DNA of 64,000 nt, taken from NCBI RefSeq assembly GCF_012927345.1, contig NZ_JABBGJ010000001.1, positions 1 to 64,000 of the forward strand. The letters run 5' to 3'. Positions 17,217-26,874 of this stretch are shown in pieces. The notes under the pieces are model-generated. The model saw nothing but the letters and a program-made list of their open reading frames with translations. It did no database searches and was not told the origin of the DNA. The position numbers and the translations under genes are program-made. Every line of letters begins with the position of its first letter. Positions within the stretch are counted from its first letter, which is position 1. Origin of the DNA: Paraburkholderia polaris. Its GTDB lineage: Bacteria > Pseudomonadota > Gammaproteobacteria > Burkholderiales > Burkholderiaceae.

Positions 17217-17720
17217 ATGGACAAACTGCTTCGTTTCGGGACATTGCTCGTCTGTCTCGGCTTTGCTGCGCCTGCACTCGCGCAAACGTATGACGAGCAA
17301 CCGGTGCCTGCCGACAGCACGGACAGCACGAATTGCCGCGCAGTTGTCGGGCAGGCCGAAATCGATGGGACGATGCAGCAGGTCGTCGGACGTGCGTGCC
17401 TGCAAGGTGATGGGACCTGGCAGATTGTGCAAAGCCAGGATGGCAGCGTGCTCTGGTACCCCGTCGCAGCCTATCCCTATCCCGACCCCTGGTGGTGGGG
17501 GCCGCCGATATTCATTGGCGCGGGCGTGAGCTTTATCTTTGTCGACCATTTCCATCACTTCCACCACTTTGACCACTTTCATCAGATGGGTCACGTTCAC
17601 TTTGCACCAATTGGAGCGGGCTTTCATCGCGGCCCGTTCCCGGGCGGTGGTATGCGTGGTTTCGCTGGGACGAGGGGATTCGGCGGCATGCATGGGGTCG
17701 GCGGAATGCATCGGCGCTAG
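17217..17720 (+). CDS. Secreted His/Phe- and Gly-rich protein
   Basis: 167 residues. The ATG at 17217 gives a clean Sec signal (MDKLLRFGTLLVCLGFAAPALAQ). A short domain with two Cys (NCRAVVGQAEIDGTMQQVVGRA-C) and an aromatic segment (YPYPDPWWWGPPIF) follow. The centre is a run of alternating His and Phe (about residues 104-124, DHFHHFHHFDHFHQMGHVHF), and the C-terminus is Gly/Met/Phe-rich (GFGGMHGVGGMHRR). The His/Met content suggests metal binding in the periplasm or envelope. Bacterial proteins of this general layout are common in Burkholderiales and lack a defined role. Confidence 0.7.
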   Translation: MDKLLRFGTLLVCLGFAAPALAQTYDEQPVPADSTDSTNCRAVVGQAEIDGTMQQVVGRACLQGDGTWQIVQSQDGSVLWYPVAAYPYPDPWWWGPPIFIGAGVSFIFVDHFHHFHHFDHFHQMGHVHFAPIGAGFHRGPFPGGGMRGFAGTRGFGGMHGVGGMHRR

Positions 17721-17974
17721 CCGGACGACATACCAGCCACTGCACCCCATCAACGCGAGACCTTTAGAAAAACCAGGGCGTGCCGTTATCAAGTGATGGT
17801 CCGACAAAACGTGGACCGGGATCGGAGTCGTCCGGAAATTACTCGGTTCGGAGTCAATGAACGAACTGAGCCATGCTTCGGGTCACGACTTCCGGATGCG
17901 CACGTCGTCTACGGGCAGACTGATACCTCCAGTTTCCTTCTGTCCAACCTGCTCTAACAGATCACCCCGTCGAC

Positions 17975-20578
17975 GTGCCGTTCCACATCGGAGCGATTGT
18001 GACCAGACAGAAAGGTACCCAAAGGCGTCGATACCTGTGGCGACGCAACGCAGGAGCAGACGGACTTGAGCAGACGTCGTTGAACGTGCCTCCCGCGCGG
18101 CGCACGGCAGTATTTGGACTCGTCCTCGTTCTGTTGAGCGTGCCGCTTCTAGCCTTCTGGGGAGCCTATGAGAGCTTGAGCGCCGGCTTCGCCGCACAAG
18201 CTGCCAACGAGGCGGATAAAGCTTTCGAGGAGGCCCGCTACAGCGTCGCATGGGAGGAATCTGCGGAGCGCAAGTATTTCCTGGACCCGCGTCCGGAAGT
18301 TTTACGCGAGCACCGCGAGGCCGGCCAGGCACTTGACGCGTCGCTGAGGAAGGCGCTGGCACTAGAACCCGGCAGCAGCACGATGCTGCTCGGCCTGCTG
18401 GAGAAGCACGCGAAGTATCGATCATTCGCAAAGCCGATGTTCAAGGCCGTTGATGATCACGACATCGCGAGAGCCAATGAGATCGACGAGGATTCGGCCG
18501 ATCCACTCTTCGACGATATCGAGCAACAGGTCCTCGCAGCAGCGGCACAGCACCGCGACGATGCGACGATGCAACTCGACCGGCTCGTTGCCGTGCAACG
18601 GATCGTCCTGATATCGACCCCCGTAGTCCTGGCGATCGGCGTCGGGCTCGCGCTGCTGTTTCTTCAGATGCTGCGGCGTATTCGCAGGAACGTAGACGCG
18701 GCGGCCCAGGACGCGCTGCGCACGAGCGAACAGAGGCTGCAGGCGCTGGTCGCCAACACGTCGGATGCGATACTCGTTTCCGACGTCAACGGGACTGTGA
18801 CTTACGAAGCGCCGACGCGACGACCGGATCCCTTGAACAACATGGGCCAGCTCGTCGGCACCAGTCTGCTCGATCCGATTCATCCGACGGACCGTCCCAC
18901 GCTGCAGGGCCTGTTGGAGACTGTGTCGTCGACGGCTCGGTCCACGAAATCCATTGAGATCCGTACGCGAGGCGAGGGCGACGCGTGGCGCTATATTCAG
19001 CTTACCTTGACGAATCTGCTCGACGAACCGGCTGTCGGCGCGATCGTGGCGACAGCGAGCGACACCACCGAAAGAAAGAACTTCGAAGAACAGCTCGCGC
19101 GACGGGCGTTCTACGATACGCTCACTTCGTTACCGAACCGCGCACTGCTGCTTGATCGTGTTAGCCAGGCTGAAGCGCGCGCGCGTCAACGTAATGCGAT
19201 GATCGGAGTCGTTTTCATCGACCTGGACAACTTCAAGCGGGTCAACGACAGTCTCGGGCATCACGTGGGAGACCGGCTGCTGATCGCAGCGGCCAAGCGC
19301 CTCGAAGGGTGCGTTCGCCCCTCCGACACCGTCGCGCGGTTAGGCGGAGACGAGTTTGTCATCCTGCTGGAACACCTGGGGAGTGAAGCAACGAGCGAAG
19401 GCACCCTGGTCGCGGACAACATCCTTGCGCAGTTTAGTCAACCGTTCGATCTCGACAACAAACAGTACATCGTCAGCGCGAGCGTCGGGCTGGCATTCGC
19501 GCACGCTGGGAGCGGCCGTAGCGATGCTGACACGTTGTTGCGGGACGCCGACGTCGCGATGTACCGGGCCAAGAACGGCGGAAAGGGCCGCTACGTGGTT
19601 TTCGAAGAGAACATGCATGCTGATGCAGTCAAAAAGCTGGAGATTGAAACGGACTTGCGTTACGCAATCGAGCATCGCGAACTACGCGTGTATTTTCAGC
19701 CCATCATGCAGCTTCAGGTGGCGGGGTGCCGCGAAATGGAAGCGCTCGTGAGGTGGCAGCACCCCACGCGAGGTTTGTTGCCGCCATCCGAGTTCATTGC
19801 GATTGCAGAAGAAAGCGGCCTGATCATTCCGCTCGGACGATACGTACTGGAAGAGGCTTGCCGGCAAGTCGCCCGCTGGCAGCAGGAGTTCCCTACAGAG
19901 CCGCCGCTGCAGATTAGCGTCAATCTCTCTCCACGGCAGTTCGATGATCCCAACCTCGTTGCCGACGTGGCTGCGGCGCTGTCCAGTGCTCACATCGGCG
20001 CTGCCTCGCTGAAACTGGAGGTCACGGAGGGCCTGATCATGCGGGATACGGCAAAGAGCATCGAGACACTCCGAAAGCTGAAAGATTTTGGTGTAACGAT
20101 CGCAATCGATGACTTTGGTACGGGCTACTCATCGCTAAGTTATCTTCGCAAGCTGCCGCTGGATGTTCTGAAGATCGACCGATCCTTCGTTCAGGGCATT
20201 GGCACGAGTGCCGAGGACGATGCAATCGTTCGAGCCGTTATCTCCATGGCGCAGTCGCTTGGACTGTCCGTCACGGCCGAGGGGATTGAAACGAATGAGC
20301 AGGCAAGGCTCCTTCGGGAATGGTCCTGCCAAACTGGACAGGGATATCTTTTTTCACAACCCCTACCTGCGGAGGAGTTCACCGCTTTGTTTCGTACGCA
20401 TTCTCCCGGTTCCAGCCGCAGCCATTCCGCGGGGGACTTCGCCACGGAACTGCTCGGACCCATGCGCGGCTGCCATCGGTTGAGCGTTGATCGGCCGCCT
20501 CTGCCGCATCTCGATCTCACGAACCGCCATGAGTACGGTAGGGCAGGACCTCAGGGTTTCAGATACGTCGAACGGTGA
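17975..20578 (+). CDS. PAS-GGDEF-EAL membrane protein (c-di-GMP cyclase/phosphodiesterase)
   Basis: About 867 residues. A membrane helix lies near residues 44-66 and a second near 208-230; they flank an extracytoplasmic helical sensor of about 140 residues. A PAS domain (LQALVANTSDAILVSDVNG) follows, then GGDEF with the catalytic ARLGGDEFVILLE and EAL with MEALVRWQHP and DDFGTGYSSLSYL. Both active sites look intact, so it could both make and degrade c-di-GMP; one activity usually dominates. The frame opens at a GTG (17975) and no convincing Shine-Dalgarno decides the start, which may lie further in. It has no obvious operon partner. The 3' end is 27 bp from a convergent lipoprotein gene. Confidence 0.88.
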   Translation: MPFHIGAIVTRQKGTQRRRYLWRRNAGADGLEQTSLNVPPARRTAVFGLVLVLLSVPLLAFWGAYESLSAGFAAQAANEADKAFEEARYSVAWEESAERKYFLDPRPEVLREHREAGQALDASLRKALALEPGSSTMLLGLLEKHAKYRSFAKPMFKAVDDHDIARANEIDEDSADPLFDDIEQQVLAAAAQHRDDATMQLDRLVAVQRIVLISTPVVLAIGVGLALLFLQMLRRIRRNVDAAAQDALRTSEQRLQALVANTSDAILVSDVNGTVTYEAPTRRPDPLNNMGQLVGTSLLDPIHPTDRPTLQGLLETVSSTARSTKSIEIRTRGEGDAWRYIQLTLTNLLDEPAVGAIVATASDTTERKNFEEQLARRAFYDTLTSLPNRALLLDRVSQAEARARQRNAMIGVVFIDLDNFKRVNDSLGHHVGDRLLIAAAKRLEGCVRPSDTVARLGGDEFVILLEHLGSEATSEGTLVADNILAQFSQPFDLDNKQYIVSASVGLAFAHAGSGRSDADTLLRDADVAMYRAKNGGKGRYVVFEENMHADAVKKLEIETDLRYAIEHRELRVYFQPIMQLQVAGCREMEALVRWQHPTRGLLPPSEFIAIAEESGLIIPLGRYVLEEACRQVARWQQEFPTEPPLQISVNLSPRQFDDPNLVADVAAALSSAHIGAASLKLEVTEGLIMRDTAKSIETLRKLKDFGVTIAIDDFGTGYSSLSYLRKLPLDVLKIDRSFVQGIGTSAEDDAIVRAVISMAQSLGLSVTAEGIETNEQARLLREWSCQTGQGYLFSQPLPAEEFTALFRTHSPGSSRSHSAGDFATELLGPMRGCHRLSVDRPPLPHLDLTNRHEYGRAGPQGFRYVER

Positions 20579-20605
20579 TCCAAGGGCGTCATGTGTTCTG
20601 TCGTC

Positions 20606-21364
20606 TCACATCATGCCGCCAGGGCTTCCGGTGCCGCCCACTCCAGATCCACCGCTCCCGCCTGTGCCGGCGCCTGGCGATGTCGCAATCGGATGTGCGG
20701 CCCCCATCGTGGCCATAAGTGAGACAGCGGCTGCGTCCGGTTCGCCGTTGGCGTCGATTGCGCCGCGAGCGAGGAGCGCTTCGAGATCACTGTCCTCGCC
20801 TGGCTGGCCGACAGTGAATGCTGTGGTCAGAAAATTTGGGGCGGAGAGCGTAACGCCGTACGTTTGCTGCAGGCTTTGGACGACAGCGGCCTGCGCAGTC
20901 AGAACGTCGGTCTGATTCTGCAGCGTCTGCTGAAACTGCGTGTTCGCCGCGAAGCCGACGATGAGTTCGCTTTCATTCGTACCGAGTTGTGCCGCCAGAT
21001 ACGACAACAACAGATCCGTCTCCGGCGTGACGTTGTACGTGCCACCGGCGAACGCTGCGGAATGCAGCATCGTCCCGCCCGAAGTCGCTGCGATCATGCA
21101 CGGCATCACTGCGCCGAACGTCGCGTGGTAGTTTCCGTTCGCATCTGCTGCGACCGACATCGAGCCCCGCGCGCAGTTGATGCTAATCGTTGCGTTCGCG
21201 AGTGCCTTGCCAGTTGCCGCCGTGCCGGCGATCGAAATCATCGACATGCTGCTTGTGCTACCGCTCCCGCCGCCACCACCGCCGCAGCCAGCGAGCAACG
21301 CAACGGATGCGATTAGCAACCCTGCGCTGACAGAACGGGTGACGTGCTGTTGTCGAGTGCTCAT
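20606..21364 (-). CDS. Exported lipoprotein with Gly-rich tail
   Basis: 252 residues. The start at 21364 (MSTRQQHVTRSVSAGLLIASVALLAGCGGGGGG) gives a lipoprotein signal with lipobox LAGC and a poly-Gly spacer. A carboxypeptidase-regulatory-like beta domain follows (SIAGTAATGKALANATISINC...ANGNYHATF), then a helical domain (TPETDLLLSYLAAQLG, QTDVLTAQAAVVQSLQQTYG). The tail is GTGGSGGSGVGGTGSPGG. This build is common in Burkholderia outer-membrane lipoproteins of unknown role. Convergent with the GGDEF-EAL gene. Confidence 0.72.
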   Translation of the reverse strand: MSTRQQHVTRSVSAGLLIASVALLAGCGGGGGGSGSTSSMSMISIAGTAATGKALANATISINCARGSMSVAADANGNYHATFGAVMPCMIAATSGGTMLHSAAFAGGTYNVTPETDLLLSYLAAQLGTNESELIVGFAANTQFQQTLQNQTDVLTAQAAVVQSLQQTYGVTLSAPNFLTTAFTVGQPGEDSDLEALLARGAIDANGEPDAAAVSLMATMGAAHPIATSPGAGTGGSGGSGVGGTGSPGGMM

Positions 21365-21719
21365 CGAAGTCTGCCGTTGGTTCGTATGTGGTCTAAACGA
21401 TTCTGCGGGGGTGTCTATTCCATCTTTCGCGCAGCCTCTGATGCTGCGAAGGCATTGCGAAATTGGTTGCCCCAAGCTAGGTGGAGGCTCGGCGCCAGAG
21501 CTATTCCCGGCTCGGGCACGGCAAGCCGTTAGATCGCCCGATTGGAATATAGCGGCCACGCCGTACGTTTATTAAAGGTGTCGATGCTGGATGTTTCGAG
21601 CCACAGACGCGCATCGCGATTGCCATCGCCTGCCCGTCTGGCGGCACCAACCCTGCTCATGGCCGCTGCGCCGTGGTTCGTCGTCACGAGATATCACGCC
21701 AAGGAGTCTCAAACGCGCC
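21365..21719. other. Divergent intergenic region, no sigma gene
   Basis: About 355 bases between the lipoprotein and the anti-sigma-like gene. An ECF sigma gene would normally precede such a gene, but no open frame here resembles one. AAGGAG at 21701-21706 is the probable ribosome site of the next gene, with a longer than usual spacing. Confidence 0.4.
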
Positions 21720-22523
21720 ATGAACGACGGTAGCGACCGGATGAGAGCAGGTTTGGGCAAGCGGGATTTGCGGCCGCTGTCGGCGTTTGCCGACGATGAG
21801 CTGTCCGCCAAGGAGCGCGCAACCACGCTCGTTCGGTTGGCGACCGACCCTGGGGCGGCCGGGCGCGTGGCCGATTACCGCGCGCAAAAAGCCGCGCTGA
21901 CGGCATTGTTCGGAGACCCCCGAGACGACGCGCGTTGTATCGTCGTGCACCGCCGCACGTTGTGGTGGCAGCAGGCAGGCGTGGCGGCATCGTGCGTGGC
22001 CATGGGCGTGGCGCTCGGCTCGTCATCCGGTTGGGTGTCGGCGAATTTCGCGGCCGATCCACCCGCGTTCGCGGAGCGCGCCGACATCGCTTTCGCGGTG
22101 TACGCGTCTGAGCAACGCCACCCCGTCGAGGTAGCGGCGTCGCAACGCGATCAACTGGTCAACTGGCTGTCACGGCGCCTCGGTCAGCGGTTGTCGGTGC
22201 CTTCGCTTCGGGAATATGGGTATTCGCTGATTGGCGGTCGTCTGCTGCCCGGCGAGTCCGGCCCTGCCGCACAATTCATGTATCAGAATACGGCCGGCTC
22301 CCGGCTCACGGTGTACGTCGCAGCGGTTCCAAAGGACGCGACGGCATTCCGCCTGTTTCGTGCCGGCAATCGCAGCACGTTCTACTGGGGGAGTCAGGGG
22401 ACGGGATGCGCGCTGACTGGCCACGTCTCCGAGGTGCAATTGCGATCCATGGCAATCGACGCATGCAGCATGCTTGGGCGGGCGTTCAGAAGCCGGAAAA
22501 CCGGCGGCGGTTTGAACCCATGA
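21720..22523 (+). CDS. Anti-sigma-factor-like membrane protein
   Basis: 267 residues. The N-terminus (LRPLSAFADDELSAKERATTL, about 17-37) has the 'LSAFxDGELxxxE' pattern of zinc-less anti-sigma domains. It is followed by DYRAQKAALTALFG and a single membrane helix (about 80-103, WWQQAGVAASCVAMGVAL). The rest is a periplasmic domain with HPVEVAASQRDQLVNWLSRRLG and LIGGRLLPGESGPAAQFMYQN, a segment typical of the Burkholderiaceae 'transmembrane transcriptional regulator' family. No sigma factor gene accompanies it here. Its partner must be encoded elsewhere, or has been lost. Confidence 0.75.
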   Translation: MNDGSDRMRAGLGKRDLRPLSAFADDELSAKERATTLVRLATDPGAAGRVADYRAQKAALTALFGDPRDDARCIVVHRRTLWWQQAGVAASCVAMGVALGSSSGWVSANFAADPPAFAERADIAFAVYASEQRHPVEVAASQRDQLVNWLSRRLGQRLSVPSLREYGYSLIGGRLLPGESGPAAQFMYQNTAGSRLTVYVAAVPKDATAFRLFRAGNRSTFYWGSQGTGCALTGHVSEVQLRSMAIDACSMLGRAFRSRKTGGGLNP

Positions 22524-22649
22524 TGTTTTGCGGCGTTCGCATTTCCGATCATCCAGCAAGCCGGGGCACACTACCTCGGCGGGATGCGCCGATGCTGCCG
22601 CATCGGATACCGTGGGCGTGGACGTGTTGCTGACCGCTCCGAATGGAAT

Positions 22650-23027
22650 ATCGTGGCTCCGGTGGACGTTTACCATGCGCAGTCTCGCAAAGCGAAGCTG
22701 GCCGCACTCACGGGAGATCACGATGAAAACAACCAGACTGTGACGCTCGACACAACGATCAATCAGGTAAATGCAAATTTCCAGGTCGTCACCGAACTGC
22801 TGAAATCAATACTCGACACGAAAACCGTAGCATCGTTGAAGCAATCAGCCGACAGTTTGCAGCAAGTAACCAAAGCGTCTCAGACCGACAAAACCATAAG
22901 GATTGCTGTCAATATGGGACCGTCTGGTATTTCCTTCACTGACCTGGCGACCAAGATCAATCGAGACCCGTCAGTCGTGATTCGCGGAACTGCACAGCGG
23001 CCACTCGGACCTGGGGAAGAAAAATGA
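22650..23027 (+). pseudogene. Remnant of an MCE/MlaD-like protein (C-terminal part, internally deleted)
   Basis: The frame reads NNQTVTLDTTINQVNANFQV, VTELLKSILDTKTVASLKQS and then jumps to SFTDLATKINRDPSVVIRGT, ending GPGEEK. Both blocks match the C-terminal helical region of MCE (mammalian-cell-entry/PqiB-like) substrate-binding proteins. The 60-70 residues usually found between them, and the whole MCE beta-domain, are missing. It overlaps the next gene by ATGA (23024-23027), the usual arrangement in such operons. No start with a ribosome site is visible. Confidence 0.65.
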
Positions 23028-23430
23028 AAGTCGATGCGGGCAGGGCGGCCTTCATCGTGCTCTGTGTCGTCCTGTTTTCGGGCTGCGCCCTGTTTTCACC
23101 GGTCAAGACAGATACGAAACAATACGCGTTGAACCGCAAGCCCAATGATAAGAACAGCCATCGACCAGTGGAGCAGGATCGCGACCGCGCCAAAGTGGTC
23201 TTCAGTGTTCCCAATCGACGTCATCGACCGTGCTCCCCGATCAAAGATCGCGCCAGTGGAAGGCTGCTTACTACGAGAGCTAAACGTTCAGCCGGCCATA
23301 GTTATTCCAGTGTTCCGATCAGGCGACGAACTGGCACTGCGACGCCGGCGTGCGCGTGTCCATGTTGCGGCCGCGGTTCATGTGGTCGTCAACCTCAGCG
23401 GCGCAGCCGAGCATGCCTCGCAGTGAGGAG
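23024..23430 (+). pseudogene. Truncated ABC-type transport auxiliary lipoprotein (PqiC-like)
   Basis: The start MKVDAGRAAFIVLCVVLFSGCALF has a lipoprotein signal (lipobox FSGC) followed by SPVKTDTKQYALNRKPND, the usual beginning of the ABC-transport auxiliary lipoprotein that follows MCE genes. After about residue 42 no family similarity remains in any frame, and the frame then runs antisense through the transporter gene. The gene is therefore broken early. With the MCE remnant it marks a lost lipid-transport operon. Confidence 0.65.
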
Positions 23431-23437
23431 GTGCAGG

Positions 23438-24784
23438 CTAGACAACGCGCGACAGGACAATCAGTACGGTCGTCACGGTAATCGCCCCGCCGATCCGGGT
23501 CGCGATCTGGGCGAACGGCATCAGCGTCATGCGATTGGCCGCCGTCAGGATGGCGACGTCGCCCGTGCCGCCCTGGCCGCTGTGGCAGGCGTTCACAATG
23601 GCCGCGTCAATCGGATACATCTTCATCCAGTACCCCACCAAAGCACCGACCGACATCAGGGTCGCGACGGTCGACACGATGGTGATGAGGGTCGGCAGGG
23701 TGAAGGAGGCCATCAGCTTGTCCCATGGCGTGAGCGACACGCCAATGGCGAACAGCAACGGGTAGGTGACCGCCGTGGAGAAAAACTTGTACACAATGTA
23801 AGCGCCCTCCTGCAACTGCGGAGGCACCGCCTGCGTCAGTTTCACGACGACCGCGATGAAAAGCATCGCGACCGGCGCCGGCAGGCCGAACAATCGCTGA
23901 CACAAAATCCCCACAACGTAGAGCGTCAGCGCGGTGATGCCTGCGGCGGCGATATGGGTCACATCCATATGCCCCGAGATTTCTTGCTGGGACGGGTCCA
24001 TTTCGTCGTGCTCACCAGGCTGCAAGCGCCCTTCGCCCGTGAAACGAGGGTATCGCTTGCCGACGAAATTCAACGTGCCAGCGAAAATGATCGCCGACAA
24101 GCTGCCGAGCATGACTGGAGGCAGGACGGTCGCAAACAGGACGCCGGGGTCCTGATGCAGGATCCCGGCGTAGCCGACAGTCAACGGAATGGCCCCTTCG
24201 CCGACTCCCCCGGCCATGATCGGTACGACGATAAAAAAGAACGTGTGATAGGCGCCGAGACCCAACGCCGTGCCGACGGCCGTACCAACGGCGCCGGCCA
24301 CGATGGTTCCGATCCCGAGCGGTACGAAGATCTTGAGGAAGCCCTTGATCAGGACCTGCCGGTCCATGCTCAGGATGCTGCCCACAATAATGGAAGCGAT
24401 GAACAGGTAGAGAAAATTGGTGGACTTGGTGAAATCGATCGTGACCTTCACGATCTGCGCTGGCAGCAACTTGTAGTACACCAACGCAGACGGGATGAAG
24501 GTGGCGAAGATGGCGGCGGCGCCGATCGCGCGGATGACCGGAATGCGCTTGCCGATCTCGGCGAGCGTGAAGCCGAAGAATGCAAACATCACGATCACGA
24601 GCGAAATCTCGTTCGGCAGCTTGTCCATGTAGACAAAACCTGCGATGAGCGCGCCGGCAATCACGTAGATCGGCAGCGGAATGATGCCGATGCGGATTTC
24701 CATCAACCGCCACCATCCTTGGGGCCAGAAGGCCTGCTTCTTGGTTTGGTCCGGCGGTAGAGGTGTGGAAGCCGCTGTCTTCAT
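23438..24784 (-). CDS. 2-hydroxycarboxylate transporter (CitS/CimH-like, Na+ or H+ coupled)
   Basis: 448 residues with about 11 hydrophobic segments. Both signature re-entrant loops of the 2-HCT family are present: GGVGEGAIPL in the first half and NACHSGQGGTGDVAIL in the second. WWRLMEIRIGIIPLPIY is the family's usual opening. These permeases import citrate or malate with cations, or exchange them for lactate. The ATG at 24784 (MKTAASTPL) has AGGAGA six bases upstream, so it is preferred over the frame start at 24826. It is a single gene, with no citrate lyase or two-component system beside it. Confidence 0.88.
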   Translation of the reverse strand: MKTAASTPLPPDQTKKQAFWPQGWWRLMEIRIGIIPLPIYVIAGALIAGFVYMDKLPNEISLVIVMFAFFGFTLAEIGKRIPVIRAIGAAAIFATFIPSALVYYKLLPAQIVKVTIDFTKSTNFLYLFIASIIVGSILSMDRQVLIKGFLKIFVPLGIGTIVAGAVGTAVGTALGLGAYHTFFFIVVPIMAGGVGEGAIPLTVGYAGILHQDPGVLFATVLPPVMLGSLSAIIFAGTLNFVGKRYPRFTGEGRLQPGEHDEMDPSQQEISGHMDVTHIAAAGITALTLYVVGILCQRLFGLPAPVAMLFIAVVVKLTQAVPPQLQEGAYIVYKFFSTAVTYPLLFAIGVSLTPWDKLMASFTLPTLITIVSTVATLMSVGALVGYWMKMYPIDAAIVNACHSGQGGTGDVAILTAANRMTLMPFAQIATRIGGAITVTTVLIVLSRVV

Positions 24785-24947
24785 CGAAGTCTCCTGAGCA
24801 GACATTTGCCTGCTTACCACCGTCACCCGTGTCTGGGGGACGTGCGCGGAGCTTCAAGCGTAGCATCGCGGACATAGCGCGGATACCGTGCATACCCCTA
24901 CCAGACAGTCCACGACGGCGCTGCCCGGTGAGGAACCTGCGGGCGGG

Positions 24948-26516
24948 TCATGGAAGCGCGGCTTCGTCCACCTGAAAGGCTGCGGCCGCGCGTTGCAGGC
25001 TCATCGCCTGCTCCTTCAGCGACTGCGCCGCGGCCGACGCCTGCTCGACGAGGGCCGCGTTCTGCTGCGTCATGCTGTCCATTTGCGTGACCGCGAGATT
25101 CACCTGGTCGATGCCGGCGCTCTGCTCCGTCGCCGCCGCCGCGATCTCCTGCACGACGCCGGTTACGCGCATGATCGCGTCGCGCGCTTCGTCGATCGTC
25201 GAGCCGGTGTTCTCGACCAGCTTCGCGCCGCTGCCGACGCTATCCACCGCATGACTGATCAGCTCGCGGATTTCCTTTGCCGCGGTCGCGCTACGCTGCG
25301 CGAGGCTGCGCACCTCGCCCGCGACGACCGCGAAGCCGCGGCCCTGCCCGCCCGCGCGCGCTGCTTCGACCGCCGCATTCAGCGCGAGAATGTTGGTCTG
25401 GAACGCGATGCCCTCGATCGTCGCGATGATCTCGACCATGCGGCCCGACTCTCGCGAGATATTCTTCATCGCCGAGACGGCCTGCGTGATCATGTCGCCG
25501 CCGCGGTTCGCGATATTCGCTGCGCCGGCCGCAAGCTCGCTCGCGGTGCGCGCGTTGTCCGCGGTCTGGCGGACCATCGCCGTCATCTGCTCCATGCTCG
25601 ACGCCGTTTCCTGCAACGACGCCGCCTGGCTCTCGGTGCGCGACGACAGGTCCGCATTGCCGTTCGCGATCTCGTTCGCGCCGCACGCGACGTTGTCGGA
25701 CGCGTGCTTGATCTGGCAGATGGTGCCCGTCAGCGCGTCGCGCATCCGCTGCATCACGTGCAACAGGCTCGACGTGTCGCCCTCGCGCGTGCGGATCGCC
25801 ACCGTCAGGTCGCCCGATGCAATCGCATCCGCCACGTCCGCCGCGTAGGCCGGATCGCCGCCGACCGTGCGCGCGATGCTGCGGTTCGTCACCGCGACGA
25901 GCGTCACGAGCACCGCCGACACCGCCACGAAGATCGCGCCGATCAGCCACAGCGACGCCATGAACGCAGCGTCGATGTCGTCGACATAGGCACCGGTCGC
26001 GATGATCCAGTCCCACGGCGCATAGCGCACCACGTAGCCGATCTTGCCGACCGCCTGCGCCGACGCCGCGCCAGAATGTGGGAAGACGTAGTCGACGAAG
26101 CCGCCGTCGGGCGCCTGTGCGACTGACGCGAACGTCACGTAATGGTGACGGCCGTCGGCATCGGCGCTGCCCGCAAGATCCTTACCTTCGAGTGCCGGCT
26201 TGATCGGATGCATCACCATCTGCGGCTTCGAGTTGATCACGAGGAAGTAGCCGTCTTCGCCATAGCGGATGCTGCGCAGGCGCTCGAGCGCCTGCTTGCG
26301 GGCATCCGCCTCCGGCAGCGCGCCGCTTTGCGCCAGCGCCGCATACTCCGTCACGATGCTGAGCCCGACGTGTGCGACATTCGTGAGGTCGTGCTTACGT
26401 TCCTCGATGCGCGTCTCGCGCGACTGCCACGCCCCCGACACCGAGACGGCGAGCAACGCGACGAGGCTGATGATCAACGGCAGCCACAGCTTCTGCGTAA
26501 AACTGAGTTTGTGCAT
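24948..26516 (-). CDS. Methyl-accepting chemotaxis protein with a single Cache sensor
   Basis: 522 residues. There is an N-terminal membrane helix (LWLPLIISLVALLAVSVSGAW). The periplasmic sCache_2 domain has the landmarks LRSIRYGEDGYFLVI and MVMHPIKPALEGKDL, and ends WDWIIATGAYVDDIDAAF. A second helix (WLIGAIFVAVSAVLVTLVAV), HAMP and a full signalling hairpin follow; the tip reads NILALNAAVEAARAGGQGRGFAVVAGEV. The related sensor fragment at 62127-62405 has the same RYxxxGYxxI...MHP pattern. The start at 26516 begins just before the first helix. The ligand is probably a small carboxylate, by family. Codon use is more strongly G/C-ending than the neighbours. Confidence 0.9.
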   Translation of the reverse strand: MHKLSFTQKLWLPLIISLVALLAVSVSGAWQSRETRIEERKHDLTNVAHVGLSIVTEYAALAQSGALPEADARKQALERLRSIRYGEDGYFLVINSKPQMVMHPIKPALEGKDLAGSADADGRHHYVTFASVAQAPDGGFVDYVFPHSGAASAQAVGKIGYVVRYAPWDWIIATGAYVDDIDAAFMASLWLIGAIFVAVSAVLVTLVAVTNRSIARTVGGDPAYAADVADAIASGDLTVAIRTREGDTSSLLHVMQRMRDALTGTICQIKHASDNVACGANEIANGNADLSSRTESQAASLQETASSMEQMTAMVRQTADNARTASELAAGAANIANRGGDMITQAVSAMKNISRESGRMVEIIATIEGIAFQTNILALNAAVEAARAGGQGRGFAVVAGEVRSLAQRSATAAKEIRELISHAVDSVGSGAKLVENTGSTIDEARDAIMRVTGVVQEIAAAATEQSAGIDQVNLAVTQMDSMTQQNAALVEQASAAAQSLKEQAMSLQRAAAAFQVDEAALP

Positions 26517-26874
26517 CCTGAGTCCTCTTGCGAACGAATGAAAATCGCGCAGAGTTGCCGTGCGAAGCGGCACGTGAATGGGCGCGCCTGGTGGCGCCGG
26601 TGGACTGTCCGGCGTCCCGGTGGTTCCTGCCCGAGTTATCGGCGGAGACGGGCGAAAGCTTCATCCTGTGAAACCCTTGGTCACCACCATGCCGCTGCCG
26701 GCGAAAAATCGAGGCGCGGCCAGCCGGGGCCAGAGAAATTCGCCCGGAGTCGACATCTGGTAGCCGTTTGTGTTGCGGCGCGGCTAACCGTCGGCTTTCA
26801 TGAAGCCGCGATGCGTGCGGAAGGGTGGGCGTCCGCCTGCGCCGTCGTCGGTTACTGCGGACAGTGGCGTAGCA
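26517..26874. other. Intergenic, nothing recognised
   Basis: About 360 bases upstream of the chemoreceptor. Only short open frames without family-like pattern were seen. Confidence 0.35.

Noticed and set aside
23024..24760. A 578-codon frame on the plus strand
   Set aside because: Only the first 40 or so codons resemble a lipoprotein; the remainder is antisense to the 2-hydroxycarboxylate transporter and shows shadow composition.
24888..26126. A 412-codon frame on the plus strand
   Set aside because: It is antisense to the chemoreceptor gene and very rich in Arg, His and Asp, as expected of a shadow of a G/C-ending gene.
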